Assembly: GCA_026645815.1 (NCBI GenBank)
Contig: JAPKMR010000011.1
Span: 1 to 64,000, forward strand
Length of the DNA: 64,000 nucleotides
Direction: 5' to 3'
Origin: Anaerolineae bacterium
GTDB lineage: Bacteria; Chloroflexota; Anaerolineae; B4-G1; SLSP01
A program made the translations under genes and the position numbers. Shown here one piece after another: positions 44,994 to 54,460 of this stretch (its first letter is position 1; the number at the start of each line of letters is the position of its first letter). The notes below the pieces were generated by a model. That model saw only the letters and a list, made by a program, of their open reading frames with translations. It was not told where the DNA came from and did no database searches.

Positions 44994-45692
44994 ATGATGA
45001 AGGTATTGATTGTGGACGATGAAGCCCGCATCACGCGGGGTGTGCAGAAATACTTCGAGCAAGCTGGCTTCGAGACGGTGCCCGCCTTCGACGGCGTCAC
45101 CGCCCTGACGCGCGCGCGCAGCGAGAAGCCCGACCTGGTCATTCTCGATATCATGTTGCCGGGTATGGATGGGCTGGAAGTCTGCCGCACGCTCCGCCAG
45201 GAATCCAATGTGCCCATTATCATGCTCACCGCCCGGGTTGAGGAAACCGACGAGCTGCTGGGGCTGGAGCTCGGCGCGGATGATTACATCACCAAGCCCT
45301 TTAGCCCGCGGATGCTGGTGGCGCACGCCCGCGCCGTGTTACGGCGCAATCAGTTGGCGCAGCCCCAGGAAGCCATGGAGAGCTACACATTTGGCAACGT
45401 TATCTTCAATGTTGGCACGCGCGAATGCCTGGTTCAGGGGCAATCCATCGCCCTCACGCCCACCGAGTTCGAGATTCTGCTCACACTGGTCCGAGGACGC
45501 GGACGGGTACTGAGCCGAGCGCAGCTGTTGGAATCCACCAGCCTGGGCTATTATGACGGCTTCGAACGCACGATTGATGTCCACATTCACAATCTCCGGC
45601 GCAAACTGGAAGTTGACCCTTCCAACCCACGCCATATCCGGACGGTTTTCGGCGCCGGTTATCGCTTCACCGAGAATCCGGAGGCTGAGTGA
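44994..45692 (+). CDS. OmpR-family response regulator
   Basis: This 232-aa protein has a receiver domain (VLIVDDEARIT, phosphoacceptor Asp in LVILDIMLPGMDG, Thr in MLTAR, Lys in YITKPF) and a C-terminal winged-helix domain (LTPTEFEILLTLVRGRGRVLSRAQLLE, VDVHIHNLRRKLE-like). It would bind DNA once phosphorylated by the partner kinase, which overlaps its stop codon. It is 186 nt downstream of the STAND/WD40 gene; the gap holds a short degenerate GC-rich stretch and no clear gene. Confidence 0.95.
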   Translation: MMKVLIVDDEARITRGVQKYFEQAGFETVPAFDGVTALTRARSEKPDLVILDIMLPGMDGLEVCRTLRQESNVPIIMLTARVEETDELLGLELGADDYITKPFSPRMLVAHARAVLRRNQLAQPQEAMESYTFGNVIFNVGTRECLVQGQSIALTPTEFEILLTLVRGRGRVLSRAQLLESTSLGYYDGFERTIDVHIHNLRRKLEVDPSNPRHIRTVFGAGYRFTENPEAE

Positions 45693-47149
45693 GTATGAAA
45701 TCGAGCCTCTCAACCCGGCTTACACTCACCTTGCTGCTCGCCATTGTGGTGACGGCAACGTTGGTCATGGGGCTCTCTGCCCTCATCATCCACAATCGCT
45801 TCACCGTGATGGTGACCTACAGTGGGCAACGCACAGCACAACGCCTGGCGCCGGTCTTTAGCCGTTACTACCGGCTCAACGGTAGTTGGGAGGGCGTGGA
45901 GCAGTTGGCGCTGCTCTACAGATATGAGGTAGAGAACGTGGCGGCGATGATGGAGCGACCGGCGCTACGGGATCGCACCATGAGCGAACGGGGCGCGATG
46001 GCGCCCGCTGATGAACGGCTGTTGCTACTCGACATCGAGGGCAAGGTACTTGCCGATAGCAACCCGGAATCAGGCAATCTCACCCTGGTCCCGCGCGCTA
46101 TTGCCCAGGGTGGCGTGAAAATCACCATAGATGACGAACACGTGGGTACGCTGATCGTGGTGTCGGGATTGGGGCAGCTCAATGCCTATCAGACCGCATT
46201 CCTGCGCCAGGTGATGCTGTTTCTGATGGTTGCTGGTTTCATTGTGGCCCTCGTGGGCATGGCGCTCGGCAGATGGCAAGCACAACGCATCCTCGCGCCC
46301 ATCAAGGCGCTTTCGCGCGCGACACAGGAAATTGCGCAAGGCGACCTCGCCCATCGCATCCCCGTCAGCGGCGACGACGAGCTGGGCGAGTTAGCAGTGG
46401 CATTCAATACCATGGCGGAGGATTTGGAGCGCCAGCAAGAACTGCGGCGGCGCGCCATGAATGATATTGCCCACGAACTCCGCACCCCACTGAGCGTGCT
46501 CCAGATCGAGATGGAGAGCCTGGAAGATGGAATTACTGAGCCAACCCCGGAAGCCATCTCGGGTCTGCAGGCAGAGCTCGTCCGGCTCAATCATCTAGTG
46601 GAGGACCTTCGGGTGCTTGCATTGACCGACGCGGGCGAACTACACCTGGAGTGGGCAACACTCGATCTTGGCGGGCTAATTTACAGCATGTTGGATCGTG
46701 TGCGTAGCAGCGCCCGCGAAAAAGGGGTGACGCTAAGTGCAAAAATGCCCGAAACACCAGTGTTCATCGAGGGCGATGCACGGCGGCTTTCGCAAGTGCT
46801 GCTCAACCTGCTCTCCAACGCAATTCAGCACACGCCCGCTGGGGGGAGCATCTCCGTGATACTCACGCAACCTGCGACTGAAACTGGACAAACTGTGGCG
46901 CAGGTCACCGTGCAAGATACTGGTGAGGGTATTCCTGCCGAACATCTCCCCCACATTTTCGAGCGTTTCTACCGCCCGGCAGTCGCTCGCAACCCCAGAG
47001 GGACGGGGTTGGGGCTTTCGATTGCCAAGAGCCTGATCGAGGCGCACGGTGGGCGTATCAGCGTGGTAAGCGCTGAGGGTATAGGAAGCACATTCACGTT
47101 CACGTTACCGGCGAAGCAGAGCCACGCAACGCAGTCAGGAGTCTCATAA
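45689..47149 (+). CDS. Two-component sensor histidine kinase
   Basis: This 486-aa kinase has two membrane helices (about 13-35 and 168-190) around an extracytoplasmic sensor of about 130 residues, a HAMP domain (about 190-245), HisKA with the phosphoacceptor in NDIAHELRTPL, and HATPase motifs (NLLSNAIQHT, DTGEGIP, GTGLGLSIAKS). The start is GTG 45689 or ATG 45695; both overlap or touch the response-regulator stop, so the two genes are coupled. The ligand is unknown. Confidence 0.94.
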   Translation: MSMKSSLSTRLTLTLLLAIVVTATLVMGLSALIIHNRFTVMVTYSGQRTAQRLAPVFSRYYRLNGSWEGVEQLALLYRYEVENVAAMMERPALRDRTMSERGAMAPADERLLLLDIEGKVLADSNPESGNLTLVPRAIAQGGVKITIDDEHVGTLIVVSGLGQLNAYQTAFLRQVMLFLMVAGFIVALVGMALGRWQAQRILAPIKALSRATQEIAQGDLAHRIPVSGDDELGELAVAFNTMAEDLERQQELRRRAMNDIAHELRTPLSVLQIEMESLEDGITEPTPEAISGLQAELVRLNHLVEDLRVLALTDAGELHLEWATLDLGGLIYSMLDRVRSSAREKGVTLSAKMPETPVFIEGDARRLSQVLLNLLSNAIQHTPAGGSISVILTQPATETGQTVAQVTVQDTGEGIPAEHLPHIFERFYRPAVARNPRGTGLGLSIAKSLIEAHGGRISVVSAEGIGSTFTFTLPAKQSHATQSGVS

Positions 47150-47187
47150 TCGTTGTTGGTGCGGCGTCAAACCGCTCCAACAACGAT
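47149..47187. terminator. Hairpin between converging kinase and Nudix genes
   Basis: An 11-bp outer stem (ATCGTTGTTGG) and 4-bp inner stem separated by one mismatch. It starts at the last base of the kinase stop codon and lies 15 nt from the Nudix stop, so it probably ends both transcripts. Confidence 0.6.
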
Positions 47188-47201
47188 CTCGAGCAGGACA
47201 A

Positions 47202-47705
47202 TTAGCTCTCGCGCGCTAAAAAGGCACGATAGACAAAGCCGCTGGAAGAGGGGGGTAGGTCCGCCACTTCCAGTCCGGGAGCAGGGGAAAGCGCCGTCAG
47301 CGCAGTGCTGCGCGTCAACGGGAAGATTTCACGTTCACCCATGGACTGAATCTCTTCAACGGAGAAATAACGCACGTCATCAACCTCCGTGCCATCAGGG
47401 TGCAAGTCCCCATCCAAAGGGCGCATACGGAAGATGACAAAAACCGCGCCGCCTTCTGCCTCGTAACGGGAGCGCACGGCAATGAGCGCCAGCACCTCAG
47501 CATGCACGCCGGTCTCCTCCCATACTTCGCGCAACGCTGCTTCATCCAGCAGCTCATCGTGCTGCGCGAAACCACCAGGCAGTCCCCACATCCCTTTTGC
47601 TACACCATAAGTCTTGCGGACGAGTAAGACACGTCCCTCATGCACCACCGCTCCGGCGGCGCCCACATCCCAAATTTTGCCTTCTTGATCAGGTACGTAA
47701 CGCAT
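47202..47705 (-). CDS. Nudix hydrolase
   Basis: This 167-aa protein has a complete Nudix box: GGFAQHDELLDEAALREVWEETGV, i.e. the G-x5-E-x7-REV-x-EE-x-G-V pattern (about 44-66). It would hydrolyse a nucleoside diphosphate linked to another group; NADH pyrophosphatase or mutT-like activity are both possible. The ATG at 47705 has no ribosome site, because an IS3-family element begins 5 nt upstream of it. Expression may therefore now depend on the element. Confidence 0.87.
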   Translation of the reverse strand: MRYVPDQEGKIWDVGAAGAVVHEGRVLLVRKTYGVAKGMWGLPGGFAQHDELLDEAALREVWEETGVHAEVLALIAVRSRYEAEGGAVFVIFRMRPLDGDLHPDGTEVDDVRYFSVEEIQSMGEREIFPLTRSTALTALSPAPGLEVADLPPSSSGFVYRAFLARES

Positions 47706-47782
47706 AGGTTGAGCTTACCCCCATTTGTTAGACCACAAATGGGTTAGAATAAGTTGACGCCGGGACGCTATCATCTCGCTCG

Positions 47783-48619
47783 CTACGCCCCGTAATGTAC
47801 CTTAACAGGCGTTGCATAGTTCAAACTCTGATGCAGTCGCTCATGGTTGTAGAATTGGAAGTAGCGCTCCAGGCTGCGTTCCAGGTCTAGGACCGTAGCA
47901 TAATCATGCAGATACACCTCCTCGTATTTGACCGTGCGCCATAAGCGTTCGATGAAGACGTTATCTAAGGCTCGACCACGTCCATCCATGCTCACACGGA
48001 TCTGGGCTTGCTCCAGTCGCCCCGTGAAGGCCTGCGCCGTGAATTGTACGCCTTGATCGGTGTTGAAAATCTCCGGTGTGCCATAGGTCAACGCTTGTTC
48101 TAGGGCGGCCAAACAAAACTGACCATCCAGGGTGTTGGAGAGTTCCCAGCTCAACACATAGCGGCTATACCAATCTATCACGGCCACCAGGTACATAAAG
48201 CCGTGGCGCAGCGGGATATATGTGATATCGGTACTCCAAACCTGGTTAGGGCGCTCAATGGTCAGCCCGCGCAGCAAATACGGATAGACCTTGTGTCCTG
48301 GCGCGGCGAGCGTGGTGCGGGGCTTAGGTAGTAAGGCTTGCAGCCCCATCAACTGCATCAGTCGCGCAATCCGTTTCGGATTAACGGGAAAGCCTTGCTG
48401 GCGCAGATACGCCGTCATCCGCGGATAACCGTAGAACGGCGTCTTTAAATACTGCACATCAATTAACCGCATCAGGGCTAGATTCTCCGCGCTTTCCTGG
48501 GCTGGCGTGTAATAGTAGGTTGCCCGGTTCAGTCCCAGTAATTGGCATTGGCGACGAATGCTTAAGTCGGTATGTGCTGACTCGATCATCTGGCGCTTGG
48601 CCTCAATGGCTAGTGGCAA
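47783..48619 (-). CDS. IS3-family transposase OrfB (integrase core)
   Basis: This 278-aa reading holds an HTH_21-like segment and an rve integrase core with VWSTDITYIP, FNTDQGVQFT and the Glu in NVFIERLWRTVKYEEV, giving the DDE triad. It lies in the -1 frame relative to OrfA, and has no usual start of its own (TTG at 48619). It is probably made mainly as an OrfAB fusion by frameshifting. Confidence 0.92.
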   Translation of the reverse strand: MPLAIEAKRQMIESAHTDLSIRRQCQLLGLNRATYYYTPAQESAENLALMRLIDVQYLKTPFYGYPRMTAYLRQQGFPVNPKRIARLMQLMGLQALLPKPRTTLAAPGHKVYPYLLRGLTIERPNQVWSTDITYIPLRHGFMYLVAVIDWYSRYVLSWELSNTLDGQFCLAALEQALTYGTPEIFNTDQGVQFTAQAFTGRLEQAQIRVSMDGRGRALDNVFIERLWRTVKYEEVYLHDYATVLDLERSLERYFQFYNHERLHQSLNYATPVKVHYGA

Positions 48620-48890
48620 CTTTTTTTTTCAGCCACTCCAATTCCATCTTGAGGCGGCCAATTTGCTCGTACAGATCGGTTTCCAGCGCGGCTTGCTCGC
48701 GCTGCTGTTGACCCTTATCTGAGCCGAAAACCTCGCCGCCACTTTTCAGGAGGTGTGACTTCCACTCACTGATTTGATGCGGATGCAATTGGTATTCTTG
48801 TGCGAGCGCGCTCAAGGTTTTGGTGCCTTTGGCCGCTTCCAGAGCGACTTTGAATTTATACTCAGCAGTAAATGTGCGACGCTTGGCCAT
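48603..48890 (-). CDS. IS3-family transposase OrfA (HTH)
   Basis: This 95-aa protein (RRTFTAEYKFKVALEAAKGTKT, split as TFTAEYKFKV and LSALAQEYQLHPHQISEWK) has the HTH_Tnp_1 domain and a leucine-zipper tail. GGAGG precedes the ATG at 48890. A run of nine T (A on the coding strand) at 48621-48629 near its end is the likely slippery site for the OrfAB fusion. Confidence 0.92.
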   Translation of the reverse strand: MAKRRTFTAEYKFKVALEAAKGTKTLSALAQEYQLHPHQISEWKSHLLKSGGEVFGSDKGQQQREQAALETDLYEQIGRLKMELEWLKKKVATSH

Positions 48891-49120
48891 TGTTTTCCTC
48901 CACATGCTTGGTAAGAATTGTACACCAGTTCCATTTAGCATGTGGTCCAATTTTTGGGGGTAACTTCAGGGTGGCTGCGAAGCCGTTTTTGGCTATCTGG
49001 TTGCCTGGCTTCGACCTGGAATTCCAACCTGCGGAGGAGATTGTGGCTTTTGTGTGCTTTGTGTAGCTTTACCTGTAGGAATTAGAGTGCGTAACCTGTT
49101 TGGTGTGGGGAGATGAGATA

Positions 49121-52100
49121 ATGAAAGTACAGGGCGGAATCGGACGAGTAACTTTGGGAGTGGTCCTGGCGGCGTTGCTGGTGGTTGGGAGTGTTCCTGT
49201 GGGCGCTTTTAGCGCGCTGCCAACTATGACGGCGGAATCTGCATCGCCGGTGAAGGCGCCGCTCACATTTGGCGCATCCCTGCCCGCGCTGAGCGCGCCT
49301 AAATCCGCAGAAGAGCCACCTGCTGATGAGGTATCATCCTCTGCAGCGCGCGTTCTGGCGCAGGATGATCTAGGCATCGAACTTGAATTTGTGGCGCCAG
49401 AGCTCGAATGGGTGCAGGCGCAAGATACCGAAGGCCCGTGCGAACTGCCCATCATCAAAGGCTTTGGTGAGTTGGGGCAGGCAGGCGCGCCGGCGCTGCC
49501 GGCAAAAGTGGCTCTTGTGGGTACGCCTGGCGAGGCTGATCTGGAACTACAGGTTCTCGACGTAAAGCAAGAACTCTTGCCCGAAACGCATCGCATCTGC
49601 CCTGCCGCAACGCCGCAACTCGAGTTTGTCCTGGGGGGCATTCCCGAATATCTCGGGGAACAGCGGGTGCCGGATGCCGATGTCTATGCGCTGTCGGGTT
49701 TTGCGCCTGAGGCTGCGGTTGAGCTGCTCGGGACCAGTATCATTCGTGGGCAGCGGGTGGCGGAAATTCGCTATATGCCGCTTCAATATGATCCTTCGAT
49801 GGGGCAGGTGCGCTATGCGCAGCGCGTCCGTGTGCGCCTGCAATTTGGCGGGTCACGGTATCTGGCTCAGGTTGCCGCTACTCCGGAGACACCGGAATCT
49901 ACTTCCGTGCCTCGTGACGACGCTTTTGATGCCGTGCTGCAGGAGCTCCTGGTGAATTACGAAGCAGCACGGGCATGGCGCGCTGAGCGAGCGGTAGCGG
50001 TTCAGCCTGCCGCAGAAGCCCGCGGGGTCACTAATCCGCAATTTAAGGTGACCATCCGTGATGCCGGAATCTACCGCATTAACTATGCTGACCTGACGGC
50101 GTTGGATCCCGATTATCCCTGGGAGACCGTTGACCCGCGCAAAATCCACCTGCGTAACCGGGGCGTCGAGGTTGCGCTTCGAGTCGAGGGTGAGGGGGAT
50201 GGCTCTTTTGATCCCGGAGACTGGATTATCTTTTACGGCGAGAAACTGAATTCGAAGTATGCCCTGGACAATGTCTACTTCCTCACCTGGGATGATTTCA
50301 ATGGGTTGCGCATGAACCTCGAGGATGGTACGCCGGGCAGCGGCAGCACACCGGAGTATTTTGAGATAACCAACCATCTGGAAATGGATAGCTTTTATCA
50401 GAGCGCCCGGCCTAGTGGGGATAACGACCATTGGTATTGGGATATCGTTCTATGGTCTGGATTTATCACTCGAACCTATACTGCGCAGTTGGAGAATGTG
50501 GTTACTGCACCGGTGAGCTCCACGTTGCGTGGTGTGCTACAAGGATACTCTGCGAATCCGGCGCACCAGGTGCGAGTGCTCCTCAACAGCCATGAAGTTT
50601 ATTCGGCTACCTGGGCTTCAGGCACGGAGCACGTCTTTAGCGTGGATGTTCCCTCCGCATATGTGCTGGAGGGAACCAATACGATCGTTCTGAACCGCTG
50701 GAGAACTCCGGCACCCAATACAGATTTATATTTTCTGAACTGGTTGGAGCTCGACTATACCCGGAACTATACGACTACGGTTGATAGCCTGTTCTTCGAT
50801 GGGGATGACGCTGGAATCTGGAAGTATCGTGTTGGTGGTTTCACCAGTGATCTGTTGGAAGTCTACGATATTACCAACCCGGTTATGCCAGTGCGCATCA
50901 CTGGCGCGCAAACCACGCTGGGTGATGGCGGTTATGCATTGACTTTTGAGCGCGCGATTGCTTCCGAGAGTCATTATTTGGCGTTGGCAATTTCGGAGGT
51001 CCTAACGCCCAAGCGCGTGGAAAAAGACCAGCCCTCAACCTGGCGCAGGTCGGACAATGCTGCCGACTATATCATCATCGCCCCCTCCGATTTTGTGACT
51101 TCTACGCAGCCTCTGGTGGATTACCATATCTCGAAGGGCTTGCGCGTTGAGGTGGTGGATGTTCAGGATATCTACGATGAATTCGGTGGTGGTTGGCTCG
51201 ATCCGGTCGCTATTCGTGACTTTGTTGCTTATGCTTATGCCTATTGGGAAGCGCCCGCGCCTGCTTATGTGCTGCTGGTGGGGGATGGTAGCTACGATTA
51301 CAAGGACAACCTTGGGAGTGGTGAGCGCAATTATGTGCCGCCCTATTTGGCGGATGTGGACCCGTGGATGGGTGAAACTGTAGCGGATAATCGTTACGTG
51401 GCTGTGGATGGTTTAGACATCCAGCCTGACTTGCACCTGGGACGATTGCCCGCCAAAACTCCAGCAGAAGTCACGACGATGGTAAGTAAAACTCTGGCTT
51501 ATGCTGCGGATACTTCGGCGGGCGCCTGGAAGGGTGAGATGCTCTTTGTTGCAGACAACCCTGATACCGGTGGAAATTTCCGCGATTTCTCAGACGCCGT
51601 AGCGAATTACTATGTACCCGCGCCCTATATCAATCAGAAAATCTACTATGGGATAGCTCCCTATACGAACGGTAGCATTGCGCGTGCTGCAGTCATCAAT
51701 GCTATCGAGTCTGGCAAGCTGGTGGTCAATTATGTTGGACACTCTTCGTATCAATATTGGGCCAGTGAGCAGCTCATAAATCTGGATGCGATTGCCAGTT
51801 TGACCAATACACAGACTTTGCCCTTCATAATGCCTATGACGTGTTTTGAGGGTTATTACGTCCGTCCTACTGGCACCAAAGACGCTAGTTCCGTTGGCGA
51901 GACGATTGTCCGCAAATCCGGCGGCGGCGCGATTGCCAGCTGGTCGCCCACGGGATTAGGCGTGGCCAATGGGCACGATATCATTAACAAAGCCTTCTTT
52001 CAAGCGGTGTTCTATGAGGATCTCATCACTTTTGGACCTGCAACCACGCTCAGTAAGTTGGCGCTCATCGGTATGGGACATGATGAGCTTATTGATACCT

Positions 52101-54427
52101 ACATCCTCTTTGGCGATCCCGCTCTGAAGCTTAACACCTTGCCTGCGGATGTAGCAATTACCAAGATGGTGACACCCACCACGCCTTTGTATCCCGGTGA
52201 TTGGCTAACCTATACGCTCGCGTTTACTAACACTGGTCCCGCGCGTGCGAACAATGTTGTGATCGAGGATGTGTTTCCTTCGATGTTATTGACTCCTACG
52301 GTAAGCTATTCCGGCGCGGCGATTTTTGGTCACCCGAACACTCGATTCGTGTGGGATGTGGCTGACCTGACGCCCGGCGCAAGTGGTAGGATTACGGTCA
52401 CAGCACGGGTTCCCCTGGATTACGCGGGAACTTTCACCAATACTGCAATCATTACCACGACTGCACGCGAATTGGCATCCTCCACTGGGAACAACAGCAC
52501 AGCTCCTATTGTTGTTGAAGTGGTCGCTGCGGATGTGGAAATCTTGAAGATAGGGCCGTCCCGTGCGCTGCCTGGAGAAACTATCCAATATGTGTTGATC
52601 TACGGCAATACGGGCACTACCATCGCTACCGGTGTGGTGATCACCGATCTGCTGCACTCGCACTTGCTCACCCCTGCGGTAACCTTCGCTGGACCCACAA
52701 TCATGCCACGTTCGGGTCAGAACTTTGTTTGGGATGTGGAGCCGCTGCCACCCGGTGCGCAGGGACGCATTACGATTACTGCAAATGTGGACCTCGATTA
52801 CCGGGGAACATTGGAGAATCAGGCGGAGATCTCCACGACTGCGCCGGAGGTGGAGAAATTTGATAATATCTCCGCGTTGATTTCAACCGCGGTCCTGATC
52901 CCGGATTTGGTTCTTGCGAAAACTGGACTGGCGGCGGTATTGCCGGGTATGGATATTACATATGTGGTGAGCTACACCAACCGGGGAAATGCTACTGCTA
53001 CCGGTGTGGTCATCACGGATGTGTTGCCGGCGGCGGTGGAGTCTGTGACGGTGCTCTCAGCGGGTACGGTGATCACGCCGCGCGTGGGCAGCGCCTATGT
53101 CTGGGATGTGGCGGATATCGCTCCCGACTCAGGTGGGGTGATCACGATTACGGGCACAGTTTCACCGACATTCCGCGGTGATTTGGTGAACACGGCTTCC
53201 ATTGTCACGGGGCTCCCTGACAATAACCCCACAAACAATGTGGACACTCTAACGACCTTCGTCTCTATTGCTGATCTCATCGTAATCAAAACCGGCCCCG
53301 CTGCAGCCCTGGCGGGAGAGCGCATCACCTATACCCTGGCGGTGGCCAATGCCGATAACGCTCCGGCGAGCGGTGTGGTGCTCACCGATACGTTGCCCGC
53401 GAACTTGCTGGATGTGACAGTGACTGCGTCTGTGCCAGGGGTCATGGCGCGGCCTGGGTCTACCTATGTCTGGGATATCCCTGATCTGGCGCCTGGCGCG
53501 AGTGTCACGCTCACTGTGGCGGGACGCGTAGCACTAACGTATCGCGGAATGTTGGGCAACCAGGCGGTGGTAGCAACCGCTTCCCCTGAAGCTTCGACCG
53601 TCAATAACACCTCCACGCTTGTTGAGACCTTTATCTCTATGTCAGATGTGACGCTTGAGAAGACCGGCCCTGCCACAGTGGAGGTTGGCGGCATCGTGAC
53701 CTATACGCTTGCGTATCGTAATGAGGATAACGGCGTTGCAACAGGCGTGGTGCTCACTGACGTGCTGCCGTCGGCCCTGGTTAGCGCCACGGTGGTATAC
53801 TCTGGCCCGATGCTCACGCCGCGCACGGGAGCGCCTTTCGCCTGGACCGTGGTGGACCTGGCGCCCGGCGCAGGTGGTGTGGTTACTATCACGGCTTTTG
53901 TGCGATCGGATGCTACTGGCGCCATCGTCAATACAGCATCCATTGCAGCTGTTGGGGAACTCAATACCGGGAATAACAACAGCACTCCTGTGACTACCCA
54001 GATTCTCCTGGCTGATGTGGCGCTTCACAAGGGCGCTCCCGCCACGGTCGAGTCTGGTGCGCCAGTGACTTACCGGTTGACCTTCACTAACACTGGTACC
54101 ACGACTGCCTATGGGGTGGTTATCACGGATCTGCTGCCCGTGCAACTGACGGGGGTAAGTTTTACCTCTTTTGGTGCAGGAGTTAGTCAACGTGCGGGGA
54201 CGCCATTTGTGTGGGATGTGGTGGATCTTGCGCCTGGCGCCAGTGGCATCATCACCATCACGGCGACGGTAGATGGCGTCTTTACTGGTATGCTTATCAA
54301 TGTCGCCGCCATAGCTACTTCCAGCCTGGATAGCAATCCTTCAAATAACAGTGCTCAGGTTAGCACGCAGGTCACTCAACCTGACTACAAAGTCTACTTG
54401 CCCCTGGTTATGCGCCAGTATCCCTGA
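49121..54427 (+). CDS. Secreted C25 (gingipain-type) cysteine protease with six DUF11 repeats and YLPLV tail
   Basis: This 1768-aa protein has a signal peptide (about 1-34), a propeptide-like region (about 60-290), and a linker beta domain. The C25 peptidase domain (about 645-1010) has DYIIIAPSDFV, VLLVGDGSYDYKD, catalytic His874 in YVGHSSYQYW and Cys908 in MTCFEGYY; the 34-residue spacing matches gingipains. Six DUF11 repeats follow (about 1020-1755; starts such as VAITKMVTP, VEILKIGPS, LVLAKTGLA, LIVIKTGPA, VTLEKTGPA, VALHKGAPA). The protein ends VYLPLVMRQYP. It would be exported and degrade proteins outside the cell. Cleavage specificity (Arg or Lys) cannot be told. GGGGAGATGAG precedes the ATG. 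Confidence 0.93.
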   Translation: MKVQGGIGRVTLGVVLAALLVVGSVPVGAFSALPTMTAESASPVKAPLTFGASLPALSAPKSAEEPPADEVSSSAARVLAQDDLGIELEFVAPELEWVQAQDTEGPCELPIIKGFGELGQAGAPALPAKVALVGTPGEADLELQVLDVKQELLPETHRICPAATPQLEFVLGGIPEYLGEQRVPDADVYALSGFAPEAAVELLGTSIIRGQRVAEIRYMPLQYDPSMGQVRYAQRVRVRLQFGGSRYLAQVAATPETPESTSVPRDDAFDAVLQELLVNYEAARAWRAERAVAVQPAAEARGVTNPQFKVTIRDAGIYRINYADLTALDPDYPWETVDPRKIHLRNRGVEVALRVEGEGDGSFDPGDWIIFYGEKLNSKYALDNVYFLTWDDFNGLRMNLEDGTPGSGSTPEYFEITNHLEMDSFYQSARPSGDNDHWYWDIVLWSGFITRTYTAQLENVVTAPVSSTLRGVLQGYSANPAHQVRVLLNSHEVYSATWASGTEHVFSVDVPSAYVLEGTNTIVLNRWRTPAPNTDLYFLNWLELDYTRNYTTTVDSLFFDGDDAGIWKYRVGGFTSDLLEVYDITNPVMPVRITGAQTTLGDGGYALTFERAIASESHYLALAISEVLTPKRVEKDQPSTWRRSDNAADYIIIAPSDFVTSTQPLVDYHISKGLRVEVVDVQDIYDEFGGGWLDPVAIRDFVAYAYAYWEAPAPAYVLLVGDGSYDYKDNLGSGERNYVPPYLADVDPWMGETVADNRYVAVDGLDIQPDLHLGRLPAKTPAEVTTMVSKTLAYAADTSAGAWKGEMLFVADNPDTGGNFRDFSDAVANYYVPAPYINQKIYYGIAPYTNGSIARAAVINAIESGKLVVNYVGHSSYQYWASEQLINLDAIASLTNTQTLPFIMPMTCFEGYYVRPTGTKDASSVGETIVRKSGGGAIASWSPTGLGVANGHDIINKAFFQAVFYEDLITFGPATTLSKLALIGMGHDELIDTYILFGDPALKLNTLPADVAITKMVTPTTPLYPGDWLTYTLAFTNTGPARANNVVIEDVFPSMLLTPTVSYSGAAIFGHPNTRFVWDVADLTPGASGRITVTARVPLDYAGTFTNTAIITTTARELASSTGNNSTAPIVVEVVAADVEILKIGPSRALPGETIQYVLIYGNTGTTIATGVVITDLLHSHLLTPAVTFAGPTIMPRSGQNFVWDVEPLPPGAQGRITITANVDLDYRGTLENQAEISTTAPEVEKFDNISALISTAVLIPDLVLAKTGLAAVLPGMDITYVVSYTNRGNATATGVVITDVLPAAVESVTVLSAGTVITPRVGSAYVWDVADIAPDSGGVITITGTVSPTFRGDLVNTASIVTGLPDNNPTNNVDTLTTFVSIADLIVIKTGPAAALAGERITYTLAVANADNAPASGVVLTDTLPANLLDVTVTASVPGVMARPGSTYVWDIPDLAPGASVTLTVAGRVALTYRGMLGNQAVVATASPEASTVNNTSTLVETFISMSDVTLEKTGPATVEVGGIVTYTLAYRNEDNGVATGVVLTDVLPSALVSATVVYSGPMLTPRTGAPFAWTVVDLAPGAGGVVTITAFVRSDATGAIVNTASIAAVGELNTGNNNSTPVTTQILLADVALHKGAPATVESGAPVTYRLTFTNTGTTTAYGVVITDLLPVQLTGVSFTSFGAGVSQRAGTPFVWDVVDLAPGASGIITITATVDGVFTGMLINVAAIATSSLDSNPSNNSAQVSTQVTQPDYKVYLPLVMRQYP

Positions 54428-54460
54428 TAGGATAGGCTAGCGTACCTCAGTTCTAGAGTG

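Larger units (their letters stand above)
47710..48968 (-). mobile_element. IS3-family insertion sequence (about 1259 bp)
   Basis: Both ends carry a 28-bp imperfect inverted repeat beginning TGA and containing TTACCCCCA and GACCACA (47710-47737 and 48941-48968; 22 of 28 matches). Two overlapping frames encode OrfA and OrfB. No short target duplication could be found at the assumed ends. Confidence 0.82.

Noticed and set aside
47707..48972. Target-site duplication for the IS3 element
   Set aside because: Bases next to the assumed ends (GGT and GGG) do not match; either the duplication has decayed or the ends are off by a few bases.
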